Positions 11,804-24,243 are shown, counted from the first letter of the stretch. The stretch: 64,000 bases of DNA from Pseudeuparius sepicola (GCA_963920635.1 OY987299.1:121273373-121337372); one strand, 5' to 3'. Translations and numbers: made by a program. The notes: generated by a model not told the origin, from the sequence alone.

Positions 11804-13318
11804 GTAAAATTATCCGATAGTACGAATTTAACAGTATATTTTTGATGTTATTTTCTTATTTTGTATATCAAATGCTGTGAAAGTAATTTTGTTAAAATAT
11901 AATTTATATTGTTCATATTTAATGTTCTTTTCATCTCAACCAATAATAAATATAATGTAATGTAATTATGTTAATATAATAATTATAATAATTTTATAAT
12001 GAAATTAAATTTGTTTAATACCTATTTAGACTTCTTTTTGTTTTAAATTTATTATCCCAGAATACGCCTATTCCGGTTTATGCAAAACATTATTATAGGT
12101 AAAAGTCCTACTAACTAAGCGGATTATGCTCTTTTGCCTACCTACCTACAATGTGTCCAATAATAAGCAACAGAATAATTAGTGAAATGAATACTTTCAG
12201 TAGTATTTTTGTAATTTCATTTTAATTCAATCATCATTTTTGCTGAGAAAATACAGAAAAGCTGTAAGTACCTAGAATTACTAAAAACGTATGTACCTAC
12301 CTACAGGGTGTCCAACTTTAAAACTGTACAAATCTGTAAAATCTTTATTTTTGGAGATAATCACCTAAACTTTTTTTTGTTTGAAAGGCTTTCAAAAACC
12401 GCTTCTTTTGACCTTCCTGCCATTTTCAAAATGCAAATCCAGGGCCGGCTGCGATTTTTTTATACCCCCGATTTTTACGAAAACCATTTAGCGATTTTTT
12501 ATTCAAATTTGGTATATAGGGGTTTTGGGGTGTTATGATTAACGCTGTGGGGTCAGATTTTAAATAAAAAATCGCTAAATGGTTTTCGTGAAAATCGGGG
12601 GTATAAAAAAATCGCAGCCGGCCCTGGATTTGCATTTTGAAAATGGCAGGAAGGTCAAAAGAAGCGGTTTTTGAAGGCCTTTCAAACAAAAAAAAGTTTA
12701 GGCGATTATCTCCAAAAATGAAGATTTTACGGATTTGTACAGTTTTAAAGTTGGACACCCTGTATATGTGCTACTTGCCACATGATTTTCCAAAAATATT
12801 GACAATACTTTTCCAAAAACAGGAAGTATAATTTTACAAAACCACATTTAATTGGTCTTCTATTGGAAAATGTATGAGAGTGTTTAAATAACAAAAGTAG
12901 GTACAGTAAACGCAAAGGCAGGACGCACTGTATTTACCACCGAAGAATCGTCAGTGGATTTCCCTTTCTTACGATTTGCCAAAGTGGGCCATGGGTCATC
13001 ACACCCGGCAAAACAAAAGTGAATCACGCGGCACTCCCTTTCAGTCACGAACTGGAACAATAATAATCAAATAGCAAATAAATTATCTGTAATTATTTTC
13101 GTTTTATTTGCTCCAAAGATAATAAAACCTGTAATAGGGAGAAAAAATAACACGCGAATTACAGAAAAAAAAACCTGCTTTCTGCTTTTACCGATAGATA
13201 TAGGATATAATCCCACCAGGTGAAAGAGAAAGAGAGAGTGACCTCTTGTTATTCAAAGTACACTTTTGAAACATTCAAGTTTCTTCGCGAGCCGGCAGAA
13301 CATCGAAAAATTGGTGCG
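11804..13318. other. Intergenic region upstream of lectin gene
   Basis: It contains the fold-back element 12304-12762. The last 300 bp precede the lectin start. A possible TATA-like 'atataggatataat' at about 13198-13211 is the only promoter-like motif seen. Confidence 0.35.
12304..12762. mobile_element. TA-flanked fold-back element (CAGGGTGTCC family)
   Basis: The whole element is a palindrome of two arms of about 215 bp. It starts CAGGGTGTCCAACTTTAAAA and ends with the complement, with TA on both sides. The centre is near 12535 ('gttatgattaacgctgtgg'). Related inner sequence (ttaacgctgtggtgtca..) appears in the larger fold-back at 18000-19620. Confidence 0.85.
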
Positions 13319-16300
13319 ATGGATAGGAATGTGGTTTACATTTTAGCTGCGTTTTCTTGTTGCTGTCATGGAGTTTATTTGACCAATCAGAGTTCGAGAG
13401 TTCTTGGACAGAACGACCACGATTGGCCAGAGGATGAAGGCGTGTGGGGACCGTTGTTGGAAAAATGGACACTAGAAGCGGGAAGCAACAAAAGGTAGGA
13501 TACTCAGCTTTGCAACCGCTGAATCAGCTGTATCAATGATAGAGGGCACACTGGCCTGGGGGCCCACCGAATAAAAAAAAATCAAAATATTTCTGCTTGG
13601 TGATTACTTACTTCAAACTGAAAATTAAATTATTTTCTTTTAACATTTGTATGCATCTATGCATAACATAGACATAATAAAACGAAATTTATCAGTTTTT
13701 GTTTACAGTACGTATCTAATTACAGTTATAACGCACAAAGGCCCTTGTTATCTTTTTATTTTTGGGATTTAAAAATCGGAGGGCAGTTGGTAGTTTTATT
13801 TCTATAGGTATTATTTATAAATAATATTATCAAAGTCTAGAGAATCTATCCATAACATTACTTTGTCGCATATAGCAAACGGGTTCAGGGGGTGTGGCTA
13901 AGTCTGTGATCCACGCCAGGGTCTAATTAAACAGTATTATTCCTAGTAAAATTATAAAAAATTTAAAAAAACGAAAACTAACAACGACGAAATCAAAAGC
14001 TGGGTTCAGTCAGTCAGTCAGTCAGTCAAATACATACCTAGAGTAGTTATAAATGTAATATTTTTCTTTTCATAAAGTACCAAAGTGGATATTATAAATT
14101 ATATTGATACGGATGTGTCTATTACTTACATAACCTGTGAAATGTAATTCCTGTGAATTTCTTTTTGTCCACTATAGAATTGCTACATATTTATTTCCAG
14201 AGGTCAATAGCTCGCAATAACAAGGAAAACTGCACTTTTAGCCACTTTTAATGCACTTTTAACACCGAGTTAACAAATTGACGTTGTTCTGGTAATTTAT
14301 CACGTGGGTGAACCCGTTTTGGGTCACGTGACAGCATCTCCCCCCCATACTACCTCAATGATTTCTGCATATATAAACGGGTATATTAAAAAAATAGGAC
14401 TCTGCTGCATCCAATTGTTTTCCGCTGAATTCGTTTCCGAAAACCCTTCTCGTGTTAAGCAGTCCCTGTCATTGGTGGGAAGCAAAGAAATTTCGGCGCG
14501 AAAAATCAGTTTGTATGAGACCGTCGCAGAGAAACACGTGCGCGCCATATTATTGCTCAAAAAGTAGTTACTGTAAATAGTATATATGTTATTTAAATTT
14601 TCTATTTCAAATTTGCACGTATATGTTTTAGATGATAAAAGAATAATAGATTTTAGTAGTCGGAAACCGACATTGAAAAATTGCCGGTTTTTAGTTCTTG
14701 ACCACAGTGGTCGAGAACTAAAATTTACTTGTGATTTTTTCGCCTCTGTATTAATTTTTACGTCAATCTTTTTTCATTTTTCTTCGAGTAAAATTAATTA
14801 TTTTTATTTATATTTTCTAATTATTAATTTGCGTCCATCAATGTAAGTCTAGAAATAACGTATTTTCTATTTTAAATTTTGGTGGTCGAAAATTACTTTA
14901 ACTTCGTTCTGTTCTCGACCACTGCAAAATTTAAAAAAAAATAAAATATGAAAAAATCCGAAAAAACTCCTAGTGCAATTTCAAGGGATAAATGGCGTGA
15001 ATTTTACAAAAGAAAAGATGAGGCAACAAAGAAAATAGTTATAACTAAAAAGAAGTTAGCTAACAATAATAACAAGAAACCAAGCGACAAAGTTAGATTA
15101 ATTAATAAATAATAATATATCATGTGCACTGTGTGAAGAAGATTTAAACAGTGACGCACAAGATGAAGATAAAAAAATATTGGTGGCGACCATAGTCATC
15201 ACGATAACTATGGTGGCGACTTTTGTGATAAATGGTGTAGGTACTTACCTACCGAGTGTTTTGTGATATGCCATACAGTATTGCAGCAATGCAAGATTAT
15301 AAATGCGACCAATGTTAGTTTATTGTTTGTTTTTAAGTTTTACACTGAAAGAATTCCGCCAAGTGAGTTGCTTTGTTAAGATTTTTTTGCTGCGGTAAAT
15401 AGATATTATGCTGTCATAGCAAAAAAATTGCTGTGGCAAGTAAACCTGTTTTGCTAAAACTTCTTTGCTACCACAGCAAAATTTTTACTTGCGGTTAAAG
15501 GATAGGTCACTAGAAATTCCTTTTAGTGAGCCCACTTACTTACTTGAAGCCAGTCGTTTTGTTACTACAGGTGGGCGCAGTCTGCTGCAATGCACTCAGC
15601 TGTGGTAATTCAACCGCTCATTTGTGGCTAGCGAGCCCTCACTTACAACAAGTGAGTTGCTTTGCTAAAATTAACGGTGAGTTCCAAATGCGCATGCGCC
15701 AGCTGGCAAGCCTGAGCCCGCCAGGCGGCCCCGCCGCAGTCGTCGGCCGTCGCGCAGTTGTTGGTCCGTGATGATCGGGCTGATCGTCTAGACCTGTACA
15801 GCTCTGGCATCATTGTTTTCCGGAAACATTGCCGTCTTTGAAGGTACGTAAAAATTAATATTTTCATACTTAATGTCCGCTTGGTAGCACATTATCATTA
15901 TATTACACATAATCTGGTATCCTGTCAAAAGTATAAAACAGCGCAGCCAGATTGTTTGTTTTTCCTGTAGTTTTCCCATTTCATGTTTTCTTTATAACAT
16001 GTTGAGTCATTCACTACAAATCCCTAATATATTCTTATTACTTGGCCGTCTCAATCTCAAAGATATTTTTTGGGGACACGTAGGGTGTGTAAGGCTAGGT
16101 GTAGAAGAAACCTGCAGGGTTTCCGCGTGAAAAACATGTTATTAAAAAACATGAAATGGGAAAACTACAGGAAAAACAAAAAAATCTGGCTGCGCTATGT
16201 TTTACACTTTTGACAGGATGCAGATTATGTATAATATAATGATAATGTGCTACCAAGCGGACATTAAGTCTGAGATATTAATTTTTACGTACCTTTAAAG

Positions 16301-19300
16301 ACGCCGACAATAAATAAATTTTTTGCTATGGTAGTTAAGCAACTCACTTGTGACTAGTGAGCTGCTTAATTGTCATTAATGAGCTGATTCAATTACGGCA
16401 ACAAAACCTACATAACCACAATCAAATTATTTGCTATGGTAGCTAAGCAACTCACTTATGGTTAGTGAGCTGACTCACTTGCCTTAATACAAGGGTTCAA
16501 TTATCACAGCATAGTGATTTTCAACAAATCTGCTTACTTACTGCAATTGAGTTGTCTTTAGCAAAGCGTGCTTTGCTGCGGTAGCAAAGTAACTCACTCG
16601 GCGCCTATTTAATGCAGATATTTTGCTGCGGTAATTGAGTTCTTACTAACCGTAGCAAAGTACCTAATTCTTTCAGTGTAGTTTTTTATACTTATTAAAG
16701 CATATATTTGTTTGTTCCTTTTTAAAAATCACCGCATTGACATTTAAATGTTTCTATATTATACCTACATACCTACTTATTGGTAATGTAATAATAATGT
16801 AATGATCTCAGGAAGTTCCTATTCATTTTAAAACCTATAACCAAAGTCTAGAGAATAGTAGTAAAACTCCTAGTGCAATTTCAAGGGATAAATGGCGTGA
16901 ATTTTACAAAAGAAAAGATGAGGCAACAAAGAAAATAGTTATAACTAAAAAGAAGTTAGCTAACAATAATAACAAGAAACCAATCGACAAAGTTAGATTA
17001 ATTAATAAATAATAATATATCATGTGCACTGTGTGATGAAGATTTAAACAGTGACGTACAAGATGAAGATAAAAAAATATTGGAGGCGACTTTTGTGATA
17101 AATGGTGTAGGTACTTACCTACCGAGTGTTTTGTGATATGCCATATCATACGGTATTGCAGCAATGCAAGATTATAAATGCGCCCTGTTAGTTTATTGTT
17201 TATTTTTTAGTTTTAGTTTTTTTATACCTATTAAAGCAGATATTTTTTGTTCCTTTTTAAAAATCACCGCATTGACATTTATGTTTCCTTTTAAATATAA
17301 TTTTTTCTATATTACCTACCTACTTATTGGTAATGTAATAATAATGTAATGATCTCAAGAAGTTCCTATTCATTTTAAAACCTATAACCAAAGTCTAGAG
17401 AATAGTAGTATTCTCTAGACTTTGCTATAACTAAGGTACCTACCTATAAGACACTAGTAAGCTCCATAAATATGTTTTTTCTTCAAATTTTTATTTTTGT
17501 TATATTTTTAATTTTTTATAAATAAAATAACTGATTTTGTAATAAATCATTACAAAACAACAAATTTTGATTGAAAATCAAGCGGTCGAGAACTGACTTA
17601 AAAGTGGTCGAGAACTGTGACTAGTGGTCAAGAACCGGCAAAATCGCACTTTTTTAGATTTTGGGTAAATTTAAGGCCAAAAACACAAAAAACTTAGCTG
17701 AAAATTGATAATACTTATAGGGTATTTACCCTACCTATGAAGAAATAACAACGCTGGTGCAATTTTGTCAGAGATTCAGTAGAATTTAAATATTAAATTT
17801 AAAATTTCGTGGTCGAGATCCAGCACATTTACCGTATGTAGATTTTATTTTACCCTCCCTCCCCCCCAGGGGCCCTTGGCTTAGCCTTTGATACAGGGCC
17901 CACTCAAAGCTAGTTACGCCACTGATTATGTAGGTACACTTTTAAAGTATTTGCTGTTTTATATTGCACTTCCAAAAACAATCTAATAGCTGATAGATTA
18001 ATGTAGGCCAGGGGAATTGAACGGGTGATTTTTTTATAGATATGTCCCTGAAAGGTCATCATTTGCGAAGTATTGATTCGACCTTGCCGCAAAATCCTGG
18101 CCTACTGCGATTTTTTAAAGGGGTGCGTTTTTCGAAAAAGCATATTAGCACAGACTAACGTTGCAAAGCTATTTATTCTGTGATATTAGGCATTTTTTTA
18201 TTTAAACTCTGACACCACAGCATTAATCATGACACACCGAAACCCCCATATACCAAATTCGAACAAAAAATATGCAGGGTGTCAAATTTGAGAAAAATAG
18301 GAATTTTAAATGCATCTGGCGAGTCAAGTGTGCCATGGAATTACTTCGAAACAGGACCAGTCGCAGTGTTGATGTGCAAAATCCGATAAAAAAATATGCA
18401 AGGTGTGTTCTTCTTCTTCTCTGTGCCAACTCAAAATGCTGAATTTTTTAAACTTTATACGGGTCAAAAATCGAGTATATTAAAACCACCCCACTCACTA
18501 TAAACGAACTAAGTCTAAAAAATACAGAAGCCTGCTAGTAAGTAAGTCCATATCAGTTAAGATAGCTGATGTGCTACAACAGGAAACGCACAGAAATTTT
18601 ATCATCTTATTTTAGACAATGACTTTGTTGAGGTTGAGAATAATTTAAATTTGTCCGATAATTTAAATTGGTTTTTATTTGTTGCTTGGAATTTTGTAAA
18701 AAATAAAATTATCGTGTTTATTAAGATTTTTCAAAAATTCCACAGCACTCATGACCCGTATTTTGAGATAGTCTGTATATTATTTTATTGAATTTTTGCA
18801 CACCAACACTTTGAGGGGTCCTGGTAGTCGTTCAACTGTTTCGAAATAAATCCATGGCACACTGAACTCGCCAGATGCCATTAAAATTTCTATTTTGCTC
18901 AACTTTGGCATCCTACAGAATGGAACCCCCCAGGGCCGTTCCTAACCCTTTTGACGCCCCGTGCAAAAATTTTCCGCCCCCCATAAAAAATTAGTTGAAG
19001 GTACAAAATGTACTCAATAATAAGTTTGTTCGTTAAAATATAGGAAAATCAATCGAAATATCGTGAAAATCCTATTAATTTTTATTAGTAATTAGTAACC
19101 TTAGCATAATACAGATAAACTCACTTTGTAATTAGGTACAAGGAACATTATATACATTATAGTACATACAAAGGCAAACAAAAATTCTCAGTTCTAATCA
19201 TGTTACCCTTAGCTAAAAGAAACACAAAAATATAGGAATACTTACAAAACTAACAACCTATTAATAAAATATGAACTCTCCGCGCTTTCATTGAAGCAAA

Positions 19301-22300
19301 ACTGTGACAGTGATTTTGTAAGACGGCAAATATTCATTTTTTTATTTTTTTTTGCCGTCCCCGTGATTGTGCCGCCCCGTGCAAGTGCACGTTCTGTGCC
19401 CCCCTCGGAACGGCCCTGGAACCCCCTGTATATTATTTGTTCAAATTTTGTATAAGGGGGTTTCGATGTGTCCTGATCAACGCTGTGGTGTCATATTTTA
19501 AATAAAAAAAATGCCTAATATGGTTTTTCGAAAAACGCACCCCTTTAAAAATCGCAGTAGGCCAGGATTTCGCGGCAAGGTCGAAACAATAGTTCGCAAT
19601 TGATGACCTTTCCGGGAGGTGGGTAACTAATCTGTGTCGTTGAGAGGGGTCAAAAAATTGCGGCGCATTTGAAAATTTTTCATGTGTTAAAACTGTTTTA
19701 TTAATGCTGGTACGGAAAGACACTCTTTATAAAAAGTTTTACTTGTCTTAGCATCACGGATATTTGTTAATATTTCCAAAAATAATATAGCGTTTCCCAA
19801 ATGTTGAAAAGCAAAATACTCTTAATTTAAGAGTTGCGAAGAAATATGTTATTTAAGAAATTTGTTTGTAATGTCATAACCAAGCCAATTACCAACAAAT
19901 ATCTACGAAAAAATTTGAAGTCATTTTACTAAGTGTATTACAACGGTATTACTTTTAAATATATTCCCTTTCCAATGATAATAATTCTTGTCATGATATT
20001 TTTTTAGTGAAATAAGTTTATTTCTGTTCCATGTTTTCTTATTGATTAAATAAATCCTTTATCTATGGATTAAACTCACCGTTCATTTGTTTTCCCATGT
20101 CGCCTCCTATGACATGACAATGGCATTTAATAAAATTTATCAGAATTTGTAATTTAGGTTGCTTATGATTTTCATGGAATCCGAATAAATGATTTTGATT
20201 AATTTAAATTTCTAGCTGCTAATCGAACAAAATTAAAGTTTAGTAGCAAACTCATGTGTTATCCGATGATAAGTTGCGCTTGATGCCATTTTGTTTTTTG
20301 TAATACACAGGGTGGTCGAAAAAATACAAAAAAGTTAAATTTCTTTTAATCACGTTTGATTCCAGACCACTTTTGTAAGTAACATTTTACCGTATTTAAA
20401 AACATAAAGGTACAACTTTTATCAAGAATAAAAGAAAATACTTATTTTAATTTACAAAGGTAAAAAAAAATATTTTTTGAAAAATGCACCGTTTAAGGCA
20501 TGTTGACTGGAACCTATATAAACTACAATCATCTTTATTTCAAATCTGTAGGGAATTAATTAATTATTTGGGGGTCCACAATAATTTAAAAAATGTTTCT
20601 GCCAACCCCACACCTGACACCAGTTGATCGATCTCACTTCATTGATTTCACTATTATTTGAAGCATTGATCATTGATTTAAAAATAATAAGGGTTCCTAT
20701 CTAAACTCCGCATTGCTTTTAAAGATGTGAAATATGTACGGATAGGTCGTAGAAGTAAATAGTGGCATGCAACGCACATTAATTAATGGCGATTAAGACA
20801 TTCATTGTATTCATTACAGACTCGCCTACGGCTCGGGATTATCATACTCTTGTCTTAACAACTATCGTTAAATAATGCGCATGGCATTTGCATAATACTA
20901 TAATAAGTATTTGCCACTGTAATAACCAGGTACCTACTTATAGATATTTTTTTCATTATTTCAGGCAGAGTAGAGTGATGGCTATCCCCCTGAACCCAAA
21001 TGCGTATGTCCTGGAAGACAAAATAGACGACTCTCAAATGTCCAAGGAAAGCAAAGTGGTTCCAGGGAAAGTTATCAATAACCCAAACAATTTCAACAAC
21101 AATTACAACCCTCCAAATAACAATAATTATAACCCTCCCAACAACAATAACAACCCCCCCAACAACAATAAAAACGATGCTAACAACAATTACAACAACT
21201 TCAGCCCTTCCAACAATTACAATTACAACAAGAAACCCCAGCCGACCAATAAAGTATCTGAAACCGATTTGTATCTTTTGGGGGCCATTGAAAAAATGGT
21301 ATACAGGGTGGATTTTATGGAGAAAAGGTTAAGGAGGGTTGAAGAGATGTTGTACTATGTTATGGCTGGAAATAGAGTGGACACAGGTTAGATAATAAAA
21401 ATATACAAAGTGTCCCCAAAAAAACAGGCAATCCCTTTAACCGCAGTAGATTAGATTTATACTGATTATCATTGTCATCTTTGTAACATAAAAAAATAAC
21501 AATCGCAATCCTCTCTAACTTTTCTTGTGCCTGTGAGACATTTTTAATTTGCATTAAAATATTATCGAATTTTAGTTGTAGCTACAAAAATTTTCATGCG
21601 TATGCCTATAATAAGTTTCATGCCTATGCCTATGTATACCTAAGTTGAGTTTAATTGTCATATTTAATCTACGTTTAAAGGGATAACCTATTTTAAGAAA
21701 TATATTTTATCTTTTTTCATTTTAGAGCCTTGTCCGGAAAATTTCACAAGGGCAGGTTCAAACTGCTATCACTTTGCCAGCGATGCTGGTAGAGAGTATG
21801 ACTGGAAAGTGGCCAGTAAACGTTGCAAAAAAATGAAGGCCGTACTTGCTGAAATGGAAACCATTGAAGAAAATCAAGATGTGATTGCTTATATTCAAAC
21901 AACGCCAAGTTTAAAAGGTTTGTAATATCACTGAAACCTATTTTAGGCAAAATTGTACTTGGATTGGGCTTTCAACGATAAAGCAACTTACTTGTCACTT
22001 ATCTGGAATTCTTGTTTGGCAACTGATTCTATAGGGTGTTTTAGAAAAACGGGTCTAATAATAGGTATAATATCACAAAATGTAAAAGTTTTGCTTCGTA
22101 ATTCGTATTTCATGATCATAATTCAAATTTCCACTTTCAGATTTTAAATTATTAGTATTATTAATTAATTACTACCTACAGTAAAAAAGTAAGAAGTGAC
22201 GTTTTTTTTTTGTTAAATAAATACTATTATTTTTTTGCAGACTTAGCTGGGACAAAAAACCATTACTACCACTAAACCAAAAGTGATATGCAACCGTGTT

Positions 22301-24243
22301 GTGCAGATTTTTTATTCACTTTACTAGTCTAATGAAAAATTGCAATAAAATCGCCATCTTAATTTAAAAAAAAATCGGTTATTTGGCGATAACTTTTTTG
22401 TTTAAAATTAAACTGTTTTTTTCTTGGCGGCATTCAATTCCTTGGAAAAAACAAAAACTACACAAGTTTAGTTTTTGAACCACCAATGTATCTTAAAAAT
22501 TACCAAGATAATCGCTCGTAATATCTTAATTGTGACACCCTGTACAAAAGTAAAAATAAAACATAAGGATAAAAGATAAAACCAAATATGAAAGAATAAT
22601 AAATTCACATATTGTTCATATTATTATTTATCTAGTTTAATTTAATTTAAACTTATTAAATTTCAGAAGTCAAAAAGTCTAATAAAAAAATATAATAAAA
22701 TATATTTGATCTGTCTATAGCACATTCTATACTTTCAGGGAAAGTTTCCTATACCTTCAAAGTTTCTTCCCGGAAAGTTTCCAAAACGGAAACTTTCCCG
22801 ACTTGGAAAGTTTCCGTTGCCCATCTCTAGATTTTTGCGACGGGGAAAGGCACTAAAATTGAATATTAAGATTAAATTTTCTAGGGGCGTGACATCATGC
22901 CCCTAATAAAATGTCAATAATGTCAATAAAATTTCATATTTTGAATGGATGACAAACAGAATTTTGTGTATCGATCATAATAATTGACAACAGTGTAAAT
23001 AGCGTAAAGGTACTGAATATGTTCTCTCTTTTTAATCATACAAATTACCTAATACCAGTGTTTAAGTATACTCGTTCGGCTATGCTAATACCTGTGTTTA
23101 AAGTGTTAATACACACTAACAATGAAAAAAAAATCATTATTCTTGAAATCGGCAGTAAAGTGTCCCGAAATCGTCATTAAAAGCACATAAATCGTACAAT
23201 AATGTAGTCTATTATTGTACGATTTTTTCAATAAGTAGGCCTTGGCGAGTTGTAAACATCAAAGTCAGACGCGGAGAAATCGCCCGTCAAAAGTGACCGA
23301 ATATTCAAAACCCGGCCGATAAAGGCCCATTTAACTTTTTGTACACATTGCGAAATTGTTTCCTATAGAAGCGCAATCCTTCAGTATACATATTTTAGTA
23401 AATTTGAATATCAATAGATTTGTTGTGTAGGCTGCACAAGAAGCAGCAGTTTGGTTTTTCTGTCAGAACGTGCCGTGTCTCATCATACTTGACCTAGGTA
23501 GAGCGATCGTCAAAGTCAAGCAACGCCGCGCGTAGTCGGTTCATAGACGGGTGATCCCTTATTATTATTTTCTTGCCTAATAAAACATTTTTTTTTTCTA
23601 TTTAAAAAAAAATATAATATGTACCTAAATGCAACTAAACTCCACATGAGTCATAAAAAGTTGAACTTCAGTGCCTTGGTACATAAATAACTATTATGCC
23701 CCTTGCTCCAATATGCACCAACCAGAGCAGTATATTATATATATTATGCCACAAATCTGTGAATATTGATATTTGTAACATTGCCTTATTCCTTTTATGA
23801 AGAGTTTCATTAACATTTTCTATAACATACGTGTGGGTTAGTCGACACTCAAACTGTACGGAGGATAGTTATTATTATAGTTATAGTAATAATTTGAATG
23901 CATCCAAGACCGTAAATCTTATATTATTAAAAAATGTTATTTCTATGTAGGCAAAGACTTCTGGACGGGCGGTCTGAATCCGGGCCTCCTCTGGATCTGG
24001 AGCAACAGCGCACGGCCTGTCTCGGCACCTGGATCCCAAGACAACAAAGAAAACCCATCGGTGGCCATAAAGGGTGAAGGCCGATGCTTACGATTATATT
24101 ACGATCCACAATTGCGATCGTATTCGTACAAAGGCTCAGACTGCTCGGTGCGGTACAGCTACATTTGCGAGATGCCCGAGAATACCTCTAGCAACGAGAT
24201 AAGTAGGCTGGGGAAACGCAGGAAGATATTCAACGAGCTCTAG
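13319..24243 (+). CDS. Secreted C-type lectin-like protein, Asn-rich linker
   Basis: Exons 13319-13494, 20965-21386, 21726-21917 and 23951-24243 join in phase to 360 codons. Residues 1 to about 20 form a signal peptide (MDRNVVYILAAFSCCCHGVY). Exon 2 encodes a low-complexity NNPPNNNNYNPP-type linker followed by a short amphipathic, probably coiled segment (LLGAIEKMVYRVDFMEKRLR). Exons 3-4 encode a C-type lectin domain: CPENF..SNCYHF, the KRCKKMKAVLAEM helix, an FWTGG turn, WIWSNSAR, GRCLRL and the terminal CSVRYSYICE, so the four core cysteines and the extra N-terminal cysteine are all present. The canonical EPN/QPD and WND calcium-sugar motifs are missing, so calcium-dependent sugar binding is doubtful. 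The tail SRLGKRRKIFNEL is basic. An AATAAA lies at 24246-24251. The likely role is an extracellular recognition or matrix protein; no specific orthologue is claimed. Confidence 0.85.
13835..14335 (-). pseudogene. THAP exon-1 module, inverted copy lacking its start codon
   Basis: Read on the minus strand this matches 41160-41703 almost base for base. It includes the leader 'gggttcacc..gttaactcggtg..aaaagtgca', the exon end KKKFTGITFH and the donor CACAG|GTTATG at 14135. A deletion of about 24 nt removes the ATG and the first codons, and with them the first zinc-ligand cysteines. It ends at 13835 in CAAAGTCTAGAGAAT, which recurs inverted at 16848-16862 and 17407-17421 and may be the terminal repeat of the host element. 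Confidence 0.7.
15191..15212. repeat. Palindromic micro-insertion 3, empty site present
   Basis: Ends CATAGT and ACTATG enclose a mostly symmetric centre, 22 bp in all. GTGGCGAC flanks it exactly on both sides (15183-15190 and 15213-15220). The tandem-duplicate copy 2 has the uninterrupted site at about 17082-17090 (GGAGGCGAC followed by the same ttttgtgata). Confidence 0.85.
15343..16678. mobile_element. TA-flanked 1.3-kb inverted-repeat element
   Basis: It begins CACTGAAAGAATT and ends AATTCTTTCAGTG, bordered by TA on each side, and interrupts copy 1 of the tandem duplication. It contains an inner inverted pair (about 15840-15987 and 16150-16310) and many 'gcaaactcact / agtgagctg' and 'tttgctgcggtagcaaa' words near both ends. 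No transposase is visible. Confidence 0.75.
18149..18182. repeat. Palindromic micro-insertion 4 (34 bp)
   Basis: The left 17 nt are CACAGACTAACGTTGCA and the right 17 nt are AAGCTATTTATTCTGTG. ATATTAG flanks it on both sides (18142-18148, 18183-18189). The opposite arm of the fold-back, complement of about 19508-19530, has the uninterrupted site CCATATTAGGCAT. A 32-bp near-identical insert is at 49138-49169. Confidence 0.85.
18931..19418. mobile_element. hAT-type MITE with exact 8-bp duplication
   Basis: It starts CAGGGCCGTTCC and ends GGAACGGCCCTG. GAACCCCC is present at 18923-18930 and 19419-19426. The subterminal regions are GC-rich ('cgccccgtgcaa') and the core is AT-rich. At 488 bp it has no coding and is non-autonomous. 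Confidence 0.9.
21918..23950. other. Lectin intron 3 with repeats
   Basis: It contains one-ended CAGGGTG-type fragments (about 22030 and 22532-22550), a cluster of GGAAACTTTCC-like words at 22738-22815 ending in a hAT-like 'gcccatctctag', and the dispersed repeat 23145-23700. Confidence 0.5.
23145..23700. repeat. Half copy of the 60-kb fold-back family
   Basis: It matches the left arm of 59965-60945 and the complement of its right arm. Shared phrases include 'gtcattaaaagc', 'aataagtaggccttggcgag', 'cccggccgataaaggc' and 'gacctaggtagagcgatc'. It ends with the 'agtcataaaaagttgaactt' segment near 23655. Only half of the palindrome is present. Confidence 0.7.

Larger units (their letters stand above)
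14963..17410. repeat. Tandem duplication of a transposon 3' segment
   Basis: Copy 1 starts at 14963 and copy 2 at 16863, each beginning AAAACTCCTAGTGCAATTTC and ending ..TCTAGAGAATAGTAGT. Net length is about 550 bp each. Copy 1 is enlarged by the 15343-16678 insertion and the micro-insertion 15191-15212. The plus-strand frame reads TPSAISRDKWREFYKRKDEA then a Lys/Asn-rich stretch and, after a stop, MCTLCEEDLNSD. This resembles the C-terminal tail of pogo/Tigger-type (CENP-B-like) transposases, but the assignment is weak. Confidence 0.6.
18000..19620. mobile_element. Composite nested fold-back
   Basis: The outer arms (about 18000-18270 and 19430-19620) are complements, sharing 'gtaggccagg..', 'gcgattttt.aaaggggtgcg' and 'cataattaggcat'-like phrases. 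Inside is a second fold-back, 18275-18917, with arms CAGGGTGTCAAATTTGAG.. and the complement of CTGTAGGATGCCAAAGTTGA. A hAT MITE at 18931-19418 and a micro-insertion at 18149-18182 were added later. Confidence 0.75.
13495..20964. other. Lectin intron 1, transposon-filled
   Basis: Apart from the listed elements it holds short GTGGTCGAGAACTG words at 14708, 17582, 17606 and 17810, a microsatellite (CAGT)n at 14008-14028, and a possible hAT end (complement of CAGTGGCGTAACTAG) near 17907-17922. No exon with splice sites was recognised. Confidence 0.5.

Noticed and set aside
12308..12758. Nearly identical frames on both strands (MSNFKTVQIC..)
   Set aside because: Created by the perfect fold-back element, not a gene.
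13845..17420. One complete P-like element bounded by CAAAGTCTAGAGAAT
   Set aside because: The inverted ends exist, but no target duplication is found and the interior mixes unrelated elements; not claimed as one element.
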